64,000 bases of DNA, taken from the NCBI RefSeq assembly GCF_003052515.2, contig NZ_QARE02000006.1, forward strand, positions 124,001-188,000, given 5' to 3'. Below the pieces are notes generated by a model. It was given only the letters and a program-made list of their open reading frames with translations. It did not search any database and was not told where the DNA came from. Numbering within the stretch: the stretch's first letter is position 1; each line of letters starts with the position of its first letter. Origin of the DNA: Pseudomonas sp. RIT409. Its GTDB lineage: Bacteria > Pseudomonadota > Gammaproteobacteria > Pseudomonadales > Pseudomonadaceae. The translations under genes and the position numbers were made by a program. This document shows positions 49,652 through 58,387 of the stretch, piece by piece.

Positions 49652-51016
49652 TCAGCCCAGCAGTTCGCGCAGTACGTTCGTAAATGCTCGGCCGCTGTCC
49701 TCTTCGTCAGCGTGACGCCCGTCGCGGATGACCCAGCGACCGTTGACCATGACGTGACGCACCTGACGATCGCCACCAGCAAACAGCCAACGATTGAGAA
49801 TCGCATCCCCCGTGGCGGTCGTCAGATAGGGGTCGTTGCCGTCGAGCACCAACCAGTCGGCGCGCTTGCCCGCTTGCAGGGCGCCCACCGGCTGCCCCAT
49901 CGCCTGAGCTCCGCCTGCCAGCGCGGCGTCATACAAGGTCCGACCGACCCCGGGCTGATCGGGGCGATACAGCCGGTTACGGCGTTGATCCCGCAGACGC
50001 TGGCCATATTCCAGCCAGCGCAGCTCTTCGACCACACTGAGTGACACGTGGCTGTCCGAGCCGATCCCCCAACGCCCACCCTGGGCGATGTAATCAACCG
50101 CAGGAAAGATCCCATCGCCCAGGTTGGCCTCGGTGGTCAGGCACAGACCGGCCACCGCGCCGCTTTTGGCCATTTGTGAGACCTCATCCGGTTCGGCGTG
50201 GGTCGCGTGTACCAGGCACCAGCGCTCATCGACTTCGATATTGTCGTAAAGCCATTGCAGCGGACGACGCCCGCTCCAGGCCAGACAGTCGTCGACCTCT
50301 TTCTGCTGTTCGGCGATATGGATATGAATGGGGCAAGGCGAGCCATTGGCCGCCAATACCTGCTCGATCTGCCCTGGCGTGACGGCGCGCAGCGAATGAA
50401 AACACAGGCCCAACGCCTGCGCCGGTTGGGCACCGATAATCGGTTGCAGGCGCGCGTGCAAATCCAGATAACTGTCCGTGGTGTGAATGAACCGACGCTG
50501 GCCCTCGTTGGGCGCCGAGCCGCCGAACCCGGCGTGCGAGTAGAGCACTGGAAGCAATGTCATGCCGATGCCCACCGAGCGCGCCGCCTGACTCACCTGC
50601 AACGCCAGCTCCGCCGGATTAGCGTAGGGCTTGCCCGCCGCATCCTGGTGCACGTAATGAAACTCGGCGACCGAGGTGAAGCCCCCTTTGAGCATTTCGA
50701 TGTACAACTGACGGGCAATTACGCCCAACTGTTCGGGATTGATCTGCCCGACCAGGCGGTACATCAAGTCACGCCACGTCCAGAAACTGTCGTTGGGATT
50801 GCCTGCCACCTCTGCCAGGCCAGCCATCGCGCGCTGAAACGCGTGAGAGTGCAAGTTCGGCATGCCCGGCACCACCGGACCGCCGATCGACTCGGCGCCC
50901 TGACGGTCAGCATCAGCCTGCACACGGGTGATAACCCCTTCGGCACTGACCTCCAGACGCACGTTATCGGCCCAGCCAGCCGGTAATAACGCTCGTTCGG
51001 CAAAGAAAACGGACAT
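49652..51016 (-). CDS. hutF: Formimidoylglutamate deiminase
   Basis: 454 residues. Amidohydrolase-superfamily enzyme of the five-step histidine pathway, converting N-formimino-glutamate to N-formyl-glutamate and ammonia. Metal ligands are visible in NLHSHAFQRA, HIHIAEQQKEV, LVHATHA and GSDSHVSLS. It is divergent from hutC across a 154-base control region containing a HutC-like dyad. Confidence 0.96.
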   Translation of the reverse strand: MSVFFAERALLPAGWADNVRLEVSAEGVITRVQADADRQGAESIGGPVVPGMPNLHSHAFQRAMAGLAEVAGNPNDSFWTWRDLMYRLVGQINPEQLGVIARQLYIEMLKGGFTSVAEFHYVHQDAAGKPYANPAELALQVSQAARSVGIGMTLLPVLYSHAGFGGSAPNEGQRRFIHTTDSYLDLHARLQPIIGAQPAQALGLCFHSLRAVTPGQIEQVLAANGSPCPIHIHIAEQQKEVDDCLAWSGRRPLQWLYDNIEVDERWCLVHATHAEPDEVSQMAKSGAVAGLCLTTEANLGDGIFPAVDYIAQGGRWGIGSDSHVSLSVVEELRWLEYGQRLRDQRRNRLYRPDQPGVGRTLYDAALAGGAQAMGQPVGALQAGKRADWLVLDGNDPYLTTATGDAILNRWLFAGGDRQVRHVMVNGRWVIRDGRHADEEDSGRAFTNVLRELLG

Positions 51017-51041
51017 CGTTTCGCACCCCCTGCGTGAAATT

Positions 51042-51059
51042 GTCTATACATATACAGAC
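51042..51059. promoter_or_regulatory. HutC-like operator between hutF and hutC
   Basis: GTCTATACATATACAGAC is a dyad with 14 of 18 symmetric positions, of the same TGTA/TATACA character as the better operator before hutU. It lies 26 bases from the hutF start, where a repressor would block hutF. Confidence 0.55.
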
Positions 51060-51170
51060 GTTTGCCTGCCCGGTAAACTGCGGCAAGCTTGTCGGCACTC
51101 GCGTTAATGGTTAGCGTGGGCGCCATTTACGGCTTGTTCACCCACCGCTCGTCATCACAAGGATTTCTCC

Positions 51171-51920
51171 GTGCCGACTCCGCCTGCCAATTCTTCACTG
51201 GCCGCCCAGATGGGTGACAGTCCGGCGCCGCTTTACGCCCGGGTCAAGCAGATGATCACCCAGCAGATCCAGAATGGGACCTGGCCCCCGCACCACCGCG
51301 TACCCTCGGAGAGCGAGCTGGTGACGCAACTGGGCTTCAGCCGCATGACCATCAACCGCGCCTTGCGCGAGATGACGGCCGAAGGCTTGTTGGTGCGTAT
51401 GCAGGGTGTCGGAACCTTCGTGGCCGAACCCAAGACTCAGTCTGCGCTGTTCGAGGTGCACAACATCGCGGATGAAATCGCCTCTCGCGGCCATACGCAT
51501 ACCTGCCAGGTGATTATCCTCTGCGAAGAAGCCGCAGGTTCAGAGCGAGCCCTTGCCTTGGAGATGCGCGAAGGTCAACGCGTCTTCCACTCCTTGATCG
51601 TCCACTTCGAGAACGGCATTCCCGTGCAAATCGAAGACCGCTTCGTCAACGCAGCGGTGGCCCCCGACTACCTCCAACAAGACTTCACCAAGCAGACACC
51701 CTACGCTTACCTGAATCAGGTGGCACCGCTGACCGAAGGCGAGCACGTGGTCGAAGCCATTCTCGCCGACCCGGATGAATGCAAGCTGCTGCAAATCGAA
51801 AAAGGCGAGCCGTGCCTCCTGATCCGTCGCCGCACTTGGTCAGGCCGTCAGCCGGTTACCGCCGCGCGGCTGATCCACCCCGGCTCACGCCATAGCCTGG
51901 AAGGACGTTTCAGCAAATGA
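51171..51920 (+). CDS. hutC: Histidine utilisation repressor HutC (GntR family)
   Basis: 249 residues. An N-terminal winged helix (about 20-88, with PSESELVTQLGFSRMTINRALREMTAEGLLVRMQGVGTF) and a C-terminal UTRA effector domain that binds urocanate in known HutC proteins. The start is GTG 51171 with AGGA upstream. Its stop overlaps hutD (ATGA). Confidence 0.96.
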   Translation: MPTPPANSSLAAQMGDSPAPLYARVKQMITQQIQNGTWPPHHRVPSESELVTQLGFSRMTINRALREMTAEGLLVRMQGVGTFVAEPKTQSALFEVHNIADEIASRGHTHTCQVIILCEEAAGSERALALEMREGQRVFHSLIVHFENGIPVQIEDRFVNAAVAPDYLQQDFTKQTPYAYLNQVAPLTEGEHVVEAILADPDECKLLQIEKGEPCLLIRRRTWSGRQPVTAARLIHPGSRHSLEGRFSK

Positions 51921-52510
51921 CGCAATTGACTGTTTTGCGCGCCGCCACTTACCCGCGCATGCCCTGGAAAAACGGCGGCGGCAGTACCGAGGAAATCACC
52001 CGCGACGCAGGCGAAGGTCTGGACGGCTTCGGCTGGCGCCTGTCGATCGCCGACATCGGTGAGTCAGGCGGATTTTCAGTGTTTGCAGGGTACCTGCGCA
52101 TCATTACGGTGCTGCAAGGCGCGGGCATGACGCTCAACATCGATGGGCAGGACAGCGAGCCATTGCTGCCGTCCGATCCGTTCGCTTTCCGGGGCGACAG
52201 TCAGGTGTCCTGCACCCTGCTGGATGGGCCGATTCGCGACTTCAACCTGATCTACTCGCCGCAGCGCTTCCGCGCTCGCCTGCAATGGATCGACGTGCTG
52301 CAACCCCAGCGGTTTTTCAGCTCGGCCCATGTATTTCTTGTCTTCAGCGCTGCCGAACAGATGGCCGCGAATGTCGGCGAACACCCGCCGCAGTTGCTGG
52401 AGCGCCACGATTGCCTGCAATTGGACAACGCCGAGGGCTCGCTGCTGGAAGTGGTGTTGTATGCGCCCCGGGCAAGCCGCGTTTGCGTGATCGAGCTGAC
52501 CGCGATCTAA
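51917..52510 (+). CDS. hutD: HutD/Ves-family cupin
   Basis: 197 residues. Cupin fold with YPRMPWKNGGGSTEEI at the N terminus, GWRLSIADI and IITVLQGAGMTL. In P. fluorescens HutD is thought to limit excessive hut induction, acting as a governor. It is translationally coupled to hutC. Confidence 0.93.
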   Translation: MTQLTVLRAATYPRMPWKNGGGSTEEITRDAGEGLDGFGWRLSIADIGESGGFSVFAGYLRIITVLQGAGMTLNIDGQDSEPLLPSDPFAFRGDSQVSCTLLDGPIRDFNLIYSPQRFRARLQWIDVLQPQRFFSSAHVFLVFSAAEQMAANVGEHPPQLLERHDCLQLDNAEGSLLEVVLYAPRASRVCVIELTAI

Positions 52511-52677
52511 TCGCGGCTTCCCGCAGCGCGTAGCTGCTTGATCCGGTCGCGCTCTGCCGTGAAGCGGCACACCGGATCCGGCGTTGGAGCGTTTGCGGGT
52601 GGCACCCGGCAGGTGGGGTGCCATGACCTTCAACACGGGCACTCCGGGTAGGTTCTGAATTCAACACAAGGACGCGC

Positions 52678-53856
52678 ATGACCACGCTCAAACACAACAC
52701 AGAAACCCCTCGCGCCGTCGCGATTCTGGCCCGCTTTCTAGCCTCGGAGTCTGCCGGTGGTATCGTGCTGATGGGCGCGGCATTGGCCGCGATCATCGTC
52801 GCCAACTCCCCCATGGCCTCGTTGTATTTCGCCGCGCTACACAGCGTTTGGGGCGGATTGTCCGTGGAGTTGTGGGTCAATGATGGCCTGATGGCGATCT
52901 TCTTTCTGATGGTCGGGCTGGAAATCAAACGAGAAGTACTGGCAGGCGGCCTGGCCAGTTGGGGCCAGCGTGCCTTGCCCGGTTTCGCTGCGGCCGGCGG
53001 CATGCTGGTGCCCGCGTTGATTTACGTGGGCATCAACACAGGCAACGCCGAAACACTCAGCGGTTGGGCGATCCCGGCGGCGACCGACATCGCCTTCGCG
53101 CTGGGGGTGCTGTCGCTGTTGGGCAAGCGCGTTCCGACCTCACTGAAAGTCTTTCTCGCGGCATTGGCGATCCTCGATGACTTGGGTGCCGTGACCATCA
53201 TCGCGCTGTTTTACAGCTCTGGCCTGAACCTGCCCATGCTCGGCGCCTCGTTCGCGACACTGGCGGTGCTGGTGATCATGAACCGCGCGGGGATACAGCG
53301 CCTGCTACCGTATCTGCTGCTGGGCCTGCTGCTGTGGTTCTTCGTGCTGCAATCCGGCGTGCATGCCACGCTGGCAGGCGTGGCCCTTGCGCTGTGCATC
53401 CCCTTGGGCACCCGACAGGAAGAAGCGCGGTCCCCCCTGTTATTTCTGGAAGAGAAGCTGCATTACTGGGTCGCCTTCGGCGTCGTACCCGTGTTCGGGT
53501 TCGCCAACGCGGGCGTATCGCTTTCAGGCATCACGTGGGGCAACCTCGTGGACCCGGTTCCGCTGGGTGTCGCGCTGGGACTGTTCGTGGGCAAGCAGGT
53601 TGGGGTATTCATCGCCGCGGCGCTGGCGATTCGCGCGGGTCTTGCGACGCTACCGGAAGGCAGCAACTGGACGCAGATGTATGGCGTGGCGCTGTTGTGC
53701 GGGATAGGTTTCACGATGAGCCTGTTCATCGGTAACTTGGCGTTTCCGGGCGCTGCGCACTTGATCGATGAAGTGAAAGTGGGCGTGCTAATGGGATCGA
53801 TCGCCTCGGCAATCGCGGGTGTGCTGTTGTTACGAAGCCCACTGGCGAAACGCTGA
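52678..53856 (+). CDS. nhaA: Na+/H+ antiporter NhaA
   Basis: 392 residues, about twelve membrane segments. The transport aspartate pair is present in AILDDLGAV, with the discontinuous-helix stretches [14 protein letters not shown] and [20 protein letters not shown] lies six bases before the ATG. It sits inside the hut locus, between hutD and hutU, with no obvious functional link to histidine use. Confidence 0.96.
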   Translation: MTTLKHNTETPRAVAILARFLASESAGGIVLMGAALAAIIVANSPMASLYFAALHSVWGGLSVELWVNDGLMAIFFLMVGLEIKREVLAGGLASWGQRALPGFAAAGGMLVPALIYVGINTGNAETLSGWAIPAATDIAFALGVLSLLGKRVPTSLKVFLAALAILDDLGAVTIIALFYSSGLNLPMLGASFATLAVLVIMNRAGIQRLLPYLLLGLLLWFFVLQSGVHATLAGVALALCIPLGTRQEEARSPLLFLEEKLHYWVAFGVVPVFGFANAGVSLSGITWGNLVDPVPLGVALGLFVGKQVGVFIAAALAIRAGLATLPEGSNWTQMYGVALLCGIGFTMSLFIGNLAFPGAAHLIDEVKVGVLMGSIASAIAGVLLLRSPLAKR

Positions 53857-53958
53857 TCCCCCTTGGCGCATTACGGGACTACGTGCCTATTTCCTGCCCG
53901 TCTGGTGGTTTGACGACGACCACCGTGACGGCCATTCGAAAAAGCCCTCCCGTGCGTC

Positions 53959-53984
53959 GTAACAATGTGTTTCTAGAGTGGCGC
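53959..53984 (+). promoter_or_regulatory. GTAACA-N16-GCGC motif upstream of the RskA-like gene
   Basis: GTAACA at 53959-53964 and GCGC after 16 bases. The same spacing (GTAACA-N16-ACGC) is found on the minus strand before the ECF sigma gene (56207 down to 56182). It may be an ECF promoter, but two examples are weak evidence. Confidence 0.3.
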
Positions 53985-54085
53985 GGCGGTTATTCTGGAT
54001 ACCATCGCACACACCTCTGGTGCGCCGTCGGCGCGGTGAGCGCCCGTATCAAGCGCGGCAATGCCACGCGGCGGGAGTGTTTTGG

Positions 54086-54823
54086 ATGAGTGAAAAACAA
54101 GACAAGATCCCTGATCTCGACGTGCAGACCCTGGCGGGCGAGTACGTGCTGGGCACCTTGACGTCCGACCAGCGGGCCGAGGTCCAGGAACGGCTGGTCC
54201 ATGACCCTGCCCTGCGCAAGGCCATCGACGGCTGGCGCTCGCGGCTGCTGATGCTTACGGAAATGGCCGAACCTCCCAGTCCTTCGTCGCGCCTCTGGAA
54301 TCGCATCGAACGAAACATCAACGGACTTAGGCCAACCCCACAGACCCGCAGAGCCCAGCGCAAGAAACGCCGCCTGGCTTGGTGGGATAACGCGGGGCTT
54401 TGGCGCGGCCTGGCCGGGCTGGGATTGGCCGCGTCGGTGATCCTCACCACACAATTGCTCGGGCACGTTCCCACACCGCCTGCACCTGCGTTTCTGGCGG
54501 TGCTTTCGACGCCTGGAGACCACCTACCCGGGTGGGTGATTCAAGCCAGCAACTTGCGCGGTATCCAATTGGTGCCGGTGGACCAGACTCAAGTCCCCAT
54601 CGGCAAGGTGCTGCAGCTCTGGACCCAGGCCGATGACTGGCAGGGCCCGATCTCCCTTGGGCTGGTCTCGCCGGGACAAACGTTAAAGGTGCCAACAGAC
54701 CGTCTGCCGCCGTTGCAGCCGAATCAGATGTTCGAGCTGTCGCTTGAGAAGGCCGGCGGCTCCCCGACCAACAAACCCAGCGGGCCGATCCAGTTTATCG
54801 GGCGAACGGTGAAGGCCGGGTAA
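54086..54823 (+). CDS. RskA-like anti-sigma factor (no sigma gene directly beside it)
   Basis: 245 residues. A cytoplasmic N-terminal anti-sigma region (about 1-60, with VQTLAGEYVLGTLTSDQRAEVQERLVHDP), one membrane helix (about 112-132), and a C-terminal periplasmic RskA domain with the typical ending SLEKAGGSPTNKPSGPIQFIG. Such proteins normally follow their ECF sigma gene; none lies upstream here. The start is ATG 54086 with GGAG at eight bases. It is convergent with the DUF1109/sigma pair. Confidence 0.85.
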   Translation: MSEKQDKIPDLDVQTLAGEYVLGTLTSDQRAEVQERLVHDPALRKAIDGWRSRLLMLTEMAEPPSPSSRLWNRIERNINGLRPTPQTRRAQRKKRRLAWWDNAGLWRGLAGLGLAASVILTTQLLGHVPTPPAPAFLAVLSTPGDHLPGWVIQASNLRGIQLVPVDQTQVPIGKVLQLWTQADDWQGPISLGLVSPGQTLKVPTDRLPPLQPNQMFELSLEKAGGSPTNKPSGPIQFIGRTVKAG

Positions 54824-54901
54824 ACGGAGCGAATCACGCGCCGCACCCGTGGCAATGATGCAGGCTTCCAAAGCAAGTTTCCCAAGGGAGCGCGGTAGCA
54901 T

Positions 54902-55543
54902 TTACCAACGCAAGACTCGGGGCCCGAGCAGCCCGCCTAACACGCTCGACAACAACAACCCCAACAAATACCAGACACCCCAGAAAGGGATCTCCATTTC
55001 CGGGCAATGCAGGCAGTACGCGATCGTCGCCAGCGAGCCTGCGAGCAGTCCGCCGCAAGCGCCGGCCAGGCCCAGCCGCGTGGGTGCCATGCCACGCAAT
55101 GCCCAGAAGATCGCGGCGAAGCCGGGTACTGACAAAAGCACGATGTTGAACGCACAGACCTTCCACGTTTTGCCGAACACCAGGCTCAGGCGCGCATCGG
55201 GTGCCGCCTGTGCCAGTGCGAACAGTGCCCCTGCCCATACGGCCAGCACCCCAGCCATCACCAGCCAACGTCCTGCTCCGCACGTCATGCCTGGCCGCGC
55301 CAGACGCGTGATCATCCAAAGCGCTCCCACGCCCAGGCACAGGGGGAAGGCCACCTTGCCCCAAAACAGAGGCGTATGAGCCACCGCTACCAGATCCGGC
55401 CGAATGCCGAATATCAGCAGCATCATTACTGTCGACCCCGACAACGCCAGTATCACCGCCAGACCGAAACGCCTGAACAGCAGTCCCCTCTCGACGGGCG
55501 TGACACCGCCTGCCAGCAGGGAAATCAGTTCCTCGGTTTTCAT
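54902..55543 (-). CDS. DUF1109 (NrsF-type) membrane anti-sigma protein
   Basis: 213 residues with six membrane segments. Conserved stretches TWKVCAFNIVLLSVPGFAAIFWALRGMAPTR are split over a helix and loop, and YCLHCPEMEIPFWGVWY carries the two cysteines typical of NrsF. In Caulobacter, NrsF sequesters the ECF factor SigF until metal stress. It overlaps the end of the ECF sigma gene (ATGA), which supports a sigma/anti-sigma pair. Confidence 0.88.
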   Translation of the reverse strand: MKTEELISLLAGGVTPVERGLLFRRFGLAVILALSGSTVMMLLIFGIRPDLVAVAHTPLFWGKVAFPLCLGVGALWMITRLARPGMTCGAGRWLVMAGVLAVWAGALFALAQAAPDARLSLVFGKTWKVCAFNIVLLSVPGFAAIFWALRGMAPTRLGLAGACGGLLAGSLATIAYCLHCPEMEIPFWGVWYLLGLLLSSVLGGLLGPRVLRW

Positions 55544-56112
55544 CGTGCACCCCGTATGCGTGCCGCCAACGCCTTGAGGCCGCGATGCACGCCAATCTTG
55601 ACCGCAGACTCGGACAGCCCGGTCAGTTTCGCCGCCTCTGTCACCGACAAGCCCTCCAGTTTCACATGCATGATCGGCAAACGCTGACGATCAGGCAGGC
55701 CACTCAATAAGCGACTCAAGTCGCGCCGCGCCTGTGCAGGCTCGAGTTCGGGCTCGGCAAACAATTCAGCCGTGTCATCCAGCGAATCGTTGAACACATC
55801 TCCCCGCGAACGCCCCCGGTAGAAGTCGGTGAGCTTGTAGCGGGCAATCGCGAATACCCATGCGGTCAGCGGCTGATCCTCTCGATAGGTGTGCCGAGCA
55901 TTGTGAATGGCGAGCAACACTTCCTGAAGCACATCTTCGACATCACCCGGCTGACGTGATAGGCGCACCCGCAAGAAACCGCGCAGGTGATGGCTCAGGT
56001 CGGTGAGAAATGCCCGATAGGCACGCTCATCCCCATCCTGACCCGCCAGAAACAGCGCCTGCAGGCGTATTTCCCGATTGCGCAATGCGCCTTGATCAAT
56101 AGTTCGGTCCAT
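55540..56112 (-). CDS. ECF RNA polymerase sigma factor (SigF/NrsF type)
   Basis: 190 residues. Sigma region 2 (about 25-95, with VEDVLQEVLLAIHNARHTY and PLTAWVFAIARYKLTDFYR) and region 4 (about 130-185, with LPIMHVKLEGLSVTEAAKLTGLSESAVKIGVHRGLKAL). Overlap with the DUF1109 gene places it in the NrsF-linked ECF group, known from other bacteria to respond to metal or oxidative stress. Confidence 0.93.
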   Translation of the reverse strand: MDRTIDQGALRNREIRLQALFLAGQDGDERAYRAFLTDLSHHLRGFLRVRLSRQPGDVEDVLQEVLLAIHNARHTYREDQPLTAWVFAIARYKLTDFYRGRSRGDVFNDSLDDTAELFAEPELEPAQARRDLSRLLSGLPDRQRLPIMHVKLEGLSVTEAAKLTGLSESAVKIGVHRGLKALAARIRGAR

Positions 56113-56201
56113 CGCTCGCCCTGGTTACACCGACCGGAAAGTTCCTGTGGAACGACGCGAGCAGTAGACCCCTTAGGACGCGCGTAAACAATTCAACATT
56201 C

Positions 56202-56267
56202 TGTTACCGATTGCACCGTCCTGGAGCAGGCGCACCTCAAAGTAACAATTTCCGAGTGGCTGTAACG
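56202..56267 (+). promoter_or_regulatory. Phased TGTTAC/GTAACA sites, candidate CbrB upstream activator sites
   Basis: TGTTAC at 56202-56207, GTAACA at 56242-56247 and GTAACG at 56262-56267 start at 20-base multiples, so they lie on one face of the helix, 90-155 bases upstream of the -24 element. TGTTAC-N14-GTAACA is the pattern I recall for CbrB, which is known to activate hut genes in pseudomonads. Confidence 0.5.
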
Positions 56268-56355
56268 CCCAACCCGGTAGCGGACTAACCTTTGATTTTC
56301 CTGGGAGGCCCTTCACCTCAGGCGCTCAACGAAAATTCAGGCTCATCAGCAGACT

Positions 56356-56371
56356 TGGCCCTTCAGTTGCA
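56356..56371 (+). promoter_or_regulatory. Sigma-54 (-24/-12) promoter of hutU
   Basis: TGGCCCTTCAGTTGCA has the invariant GG and GC exactly 10 bases apart and a consensus TTGCA. It starts about 170 bases before the hutU GTG. Sigma-54 dependence of hutU is established in P. fluorescens. Confidence 0.82.
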
Positions 56372-56375
56372 TATG

Positions 56376-56389
56376 CTTGTATGTACAAG
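56376..56389. promoter_or_regulatory. HutC operator overlapping the hutU transcription start
   Basis: CTTGTATGTACAAG: two perfect 6-base arms around a 2-base centre, lying 5-18 bases beyond the -12 element, so a bound repressor would cover the start of transcription. Confidence 0.78.
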
Positions 56390-56524
56390 TAAATATGAGT
56401 ATGGAAGCGTGCGGTCTGAGCACCGCCTGCCGCGGCGCCTGATTCGCCAGACCCTATTCCGCCTGTTCGACGCAGGCACCGTCAGCCCAGTGACTGGGCC
56501 GGATTGATCATCGAGGATTGTGAC

Positions 56525-58219
56525 GTGACGACTGACAACAAAGCCCCAGCCCAGCAATGGACCAAACGCCGCAACGTGGAAATCCGCGCTGCCCGTGGCA
56601 CTGAACTGACCGCCAAGAGCTGGTTGACCGAAGCGCCGCTGCGGATGTTGATGAACAACCTGGACCCTGAAGTCGCCGAGAACCCGAACGAATTGGTGGT
56701 CTACGGAGGCATCGGCCGCGCGGCGCGCAACTGGGAATGCTACGACAAAATCGTCGAAAGCCTGCGCAACCTGAACGAGGACGAAACCCTGCTGGTTCAA
56801 TCGGGCAAGCCGGTCGGCGTGTTCAAGACTCACAGCAACGCGCCTCGCGTCCTGATCGCCAACTCCAACCTGGTGCCCCACTGGGCGAACTGGGAGCACT
56901 TCAACGAACTGGACGCCAAGGGCCTGGCCATGTATGGCCAGATGACCGCGGGCAGTTGGATCTACATCGGCAGCCAAGGCATCGTGCAAGGCACGTACGA
57001 AACCTTCGTTGAAGCCGGTCGTCAACACTACGACGGCAACCTCAAAGGCCGTTGGGTCCTGACCGCAGGGCTCGGTGGCATGGGTGGGGCACAGCCGCTG
57101 GCAGCGACGCTTGCTGGCGCCTGCTCGCTGAACATCGAATGTCAGCAGAGCCGCATCGATTTCCGTTTGAAAACGCGCTACGTCGACGAACAGGCGTCCG
57201 ATCTCGACGACGCACTCGCCCGTATCGCCAAGTACACCGCCGAGGGCAAGGCCATTTCCATCGCCTTGTGCAGCAACGCGGCAGAGGTGCTGCCGGAACT
57301 GGTTCGTCGCGGCGTGCGCCCCGACATGGTCACCGACCAGACCAGCGCCCACGACCCGCTCAACGGCTACCTGCCCAAAGGCTGGACCTGGGAGCAATAC
57401 CGCGACCGCGCCGCCACCGAACCGGCTGCGGTAGTCAAAGCGGCGAAACAATCGATGGCCGAACACGTGGAGGCCATGCTGGCGTTCCAGAAACAAGGCA
57501 TTCCAACTTTTGACTATGGCAACAATATTCGTCAGATGGCCAAGGACGAAGGCGTGAGCAACGCCTTCGACTTCCCAGGCTTCGTACCGGCCTACATCCG
57601 TCCACTGTTCTGCCGCGGGATCGGCCCGTTCCGCTGGGCAGCGCTGTCGGGCAACCCGGAAGACATTTACAAGACCGACGCCAAGGTCAAAGAGCTGATT
57701 CCCGACGACGCGCACCTGCACAACTGGCTGGACATGGCCCGCGAGCGCATCAGCTTTCAGGGGCTGCCCGCCCGTATTTGCTGGGTTGGCCTGGGCCAGC
57801 GCGCCAAGCTGGGCCTGGCCTTCAACGAAATGGTTCGTCGCGGCGAACTGACGGCGCCGGTCGTGATCGGTCGCGATCACTTGGACTCCGGCTCGGTTTC
57901 CAGCCCCAACCGCGAAACCGAATCGATGCAGGACGGGTCCGACGCTGTGTCGGATTGGCCGTTGCTCAACGCGCTGCTCAACACCGCGAGCGGCGCAACC
58001 TGGGTTTCGCTGCACCACGGCGGCGGTGTCGGCATGGGCTTCTCGCAACACTCGGGCATGGTGATCGTCTGTGACGGCACTGATGAAGCGGCCGCACGTA
58101 TCGCCCGCGTGCTGCACAACGACCCGGCCACCGGCGTGATGCGTCATGCAGATGCCGGTTACCAGATCGCCATCGACTGCGCCAGAGAGCAAGGCCTGAA
58201 CCTGCCGATGATCAACTAG
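56525..58219 (+). CDS. hutU: Urocanate hydratase (urocanase)
   Basis: 564 residues. NAD+-dependent enzyme converting urocanate to imidazolone propionate. NAD-binding [19 protein letters not shown], the active-site segment [20 protein letters not shown] with the key cysteine, and [17 protein letters not shown] are all present. I chose GTG 56525 with GAGG upstream; a TTG at 56504 is an alternative. Controlled by the sigma-54 promoter and HutC dyad just upstream. Confidence 0.96.
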   Translation: MTTDNKAPAQQWTKRRNVEIRAARGTELTAKSWLTEAPLRMLMNNLDPEVAENPNELVVYGGIGRAARNWECYDKIVESLRNLNEDETLLVQSGKPVGVFKTHSNAPRVLIANSNLVPHWANWEHFNELDAKGLAMYGQMTAGSWIYIGSQGIVQGTYETFVEAGRQHYDGNLKGRWVLTAGLGGMGGAQPLAATLAGACSLNIECQQSRIDFRLKTRYVDEQASDLDDALARIAKYTAEGKAISIALCSNAAEVLPELVRRGVRPDMVTDQTSAHDPLNGYLPKGWTWEQYRDRAATEPAAVVKAAKQSMAEHVEAMLAFQKQGIPTFDYGNNIRQMAKDEGVSNAFDFPGFVPAYIRPLFCRGIGPFRWAALSGNPEDIYKTDAKVKELIPDDAHLHNWLDMARERISFQGLPARICWVGLGQRAKLGLAFNEMVRRGELTAPVVIGRDHLDSGSVSSPNRETESMQDGSDAVSDWPLLNALLNTASGATWVSLHHGGGVGMGFSQHSGMVIVCDGTDEAAARIARVLHNDPATGVMRHADAGYQIAIDCAREQGLNLPMIN

Positions 58220-58255
58220 TAAAACGCAAGTCCTGAGCATGGCGCTCGCTCTCGT

Positions 58256-58340
58256 TGGAGCGCGCTTGCCCGCGAATCCGTCGGCACGTCCACTGAAGGG
58301 GTGACTGACACAACGCTATCGCGGGCAAGCGCGCGCCTAC
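58256..58340. repeat. REPIN between hutU and the permease gene
   Basis: GGAGCGCGCTTGCCCGCGA and the inverted TCGCGGGCAAGCGCGCGCC, about 45 bases apart. Same family as the array at 32615-33012. Confidence 0.9.
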
Positions 58341-58387
58341 AGCTTGCCGCTGCGTGATCCAACACTTGCTTTTGGGGAATGTTCGAG

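Larger units (their letters stand above)
56113..56524 (+). other. Shared control region of the ECF sigma gene and hutU
   Basis: 412 bases without a gene. It holds phased TGTTAC/GTAACA sites (56202-56267), the -24/-12 promoter (56356-56371) and the HutC-like dyad (56376-56389) for hutU, and a GTAACA-containing motif that could serve the sigma gene on the other strand. Confidence 0.75.

Noticed and set aside
52511..52677. A sodium-responsive riboswitch before nhaA
   Set aside because: The leader is GC-rich and can fold (for example CCGGATCCGG at 52572-52581), but I could not match it to a known nhaA-associated RNA motif.
56363..58240. A 625-codon open frame on the minus strand opposite hutU
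   Set aside because: Antisense shadow of hutU; its N terminus and composition look random.
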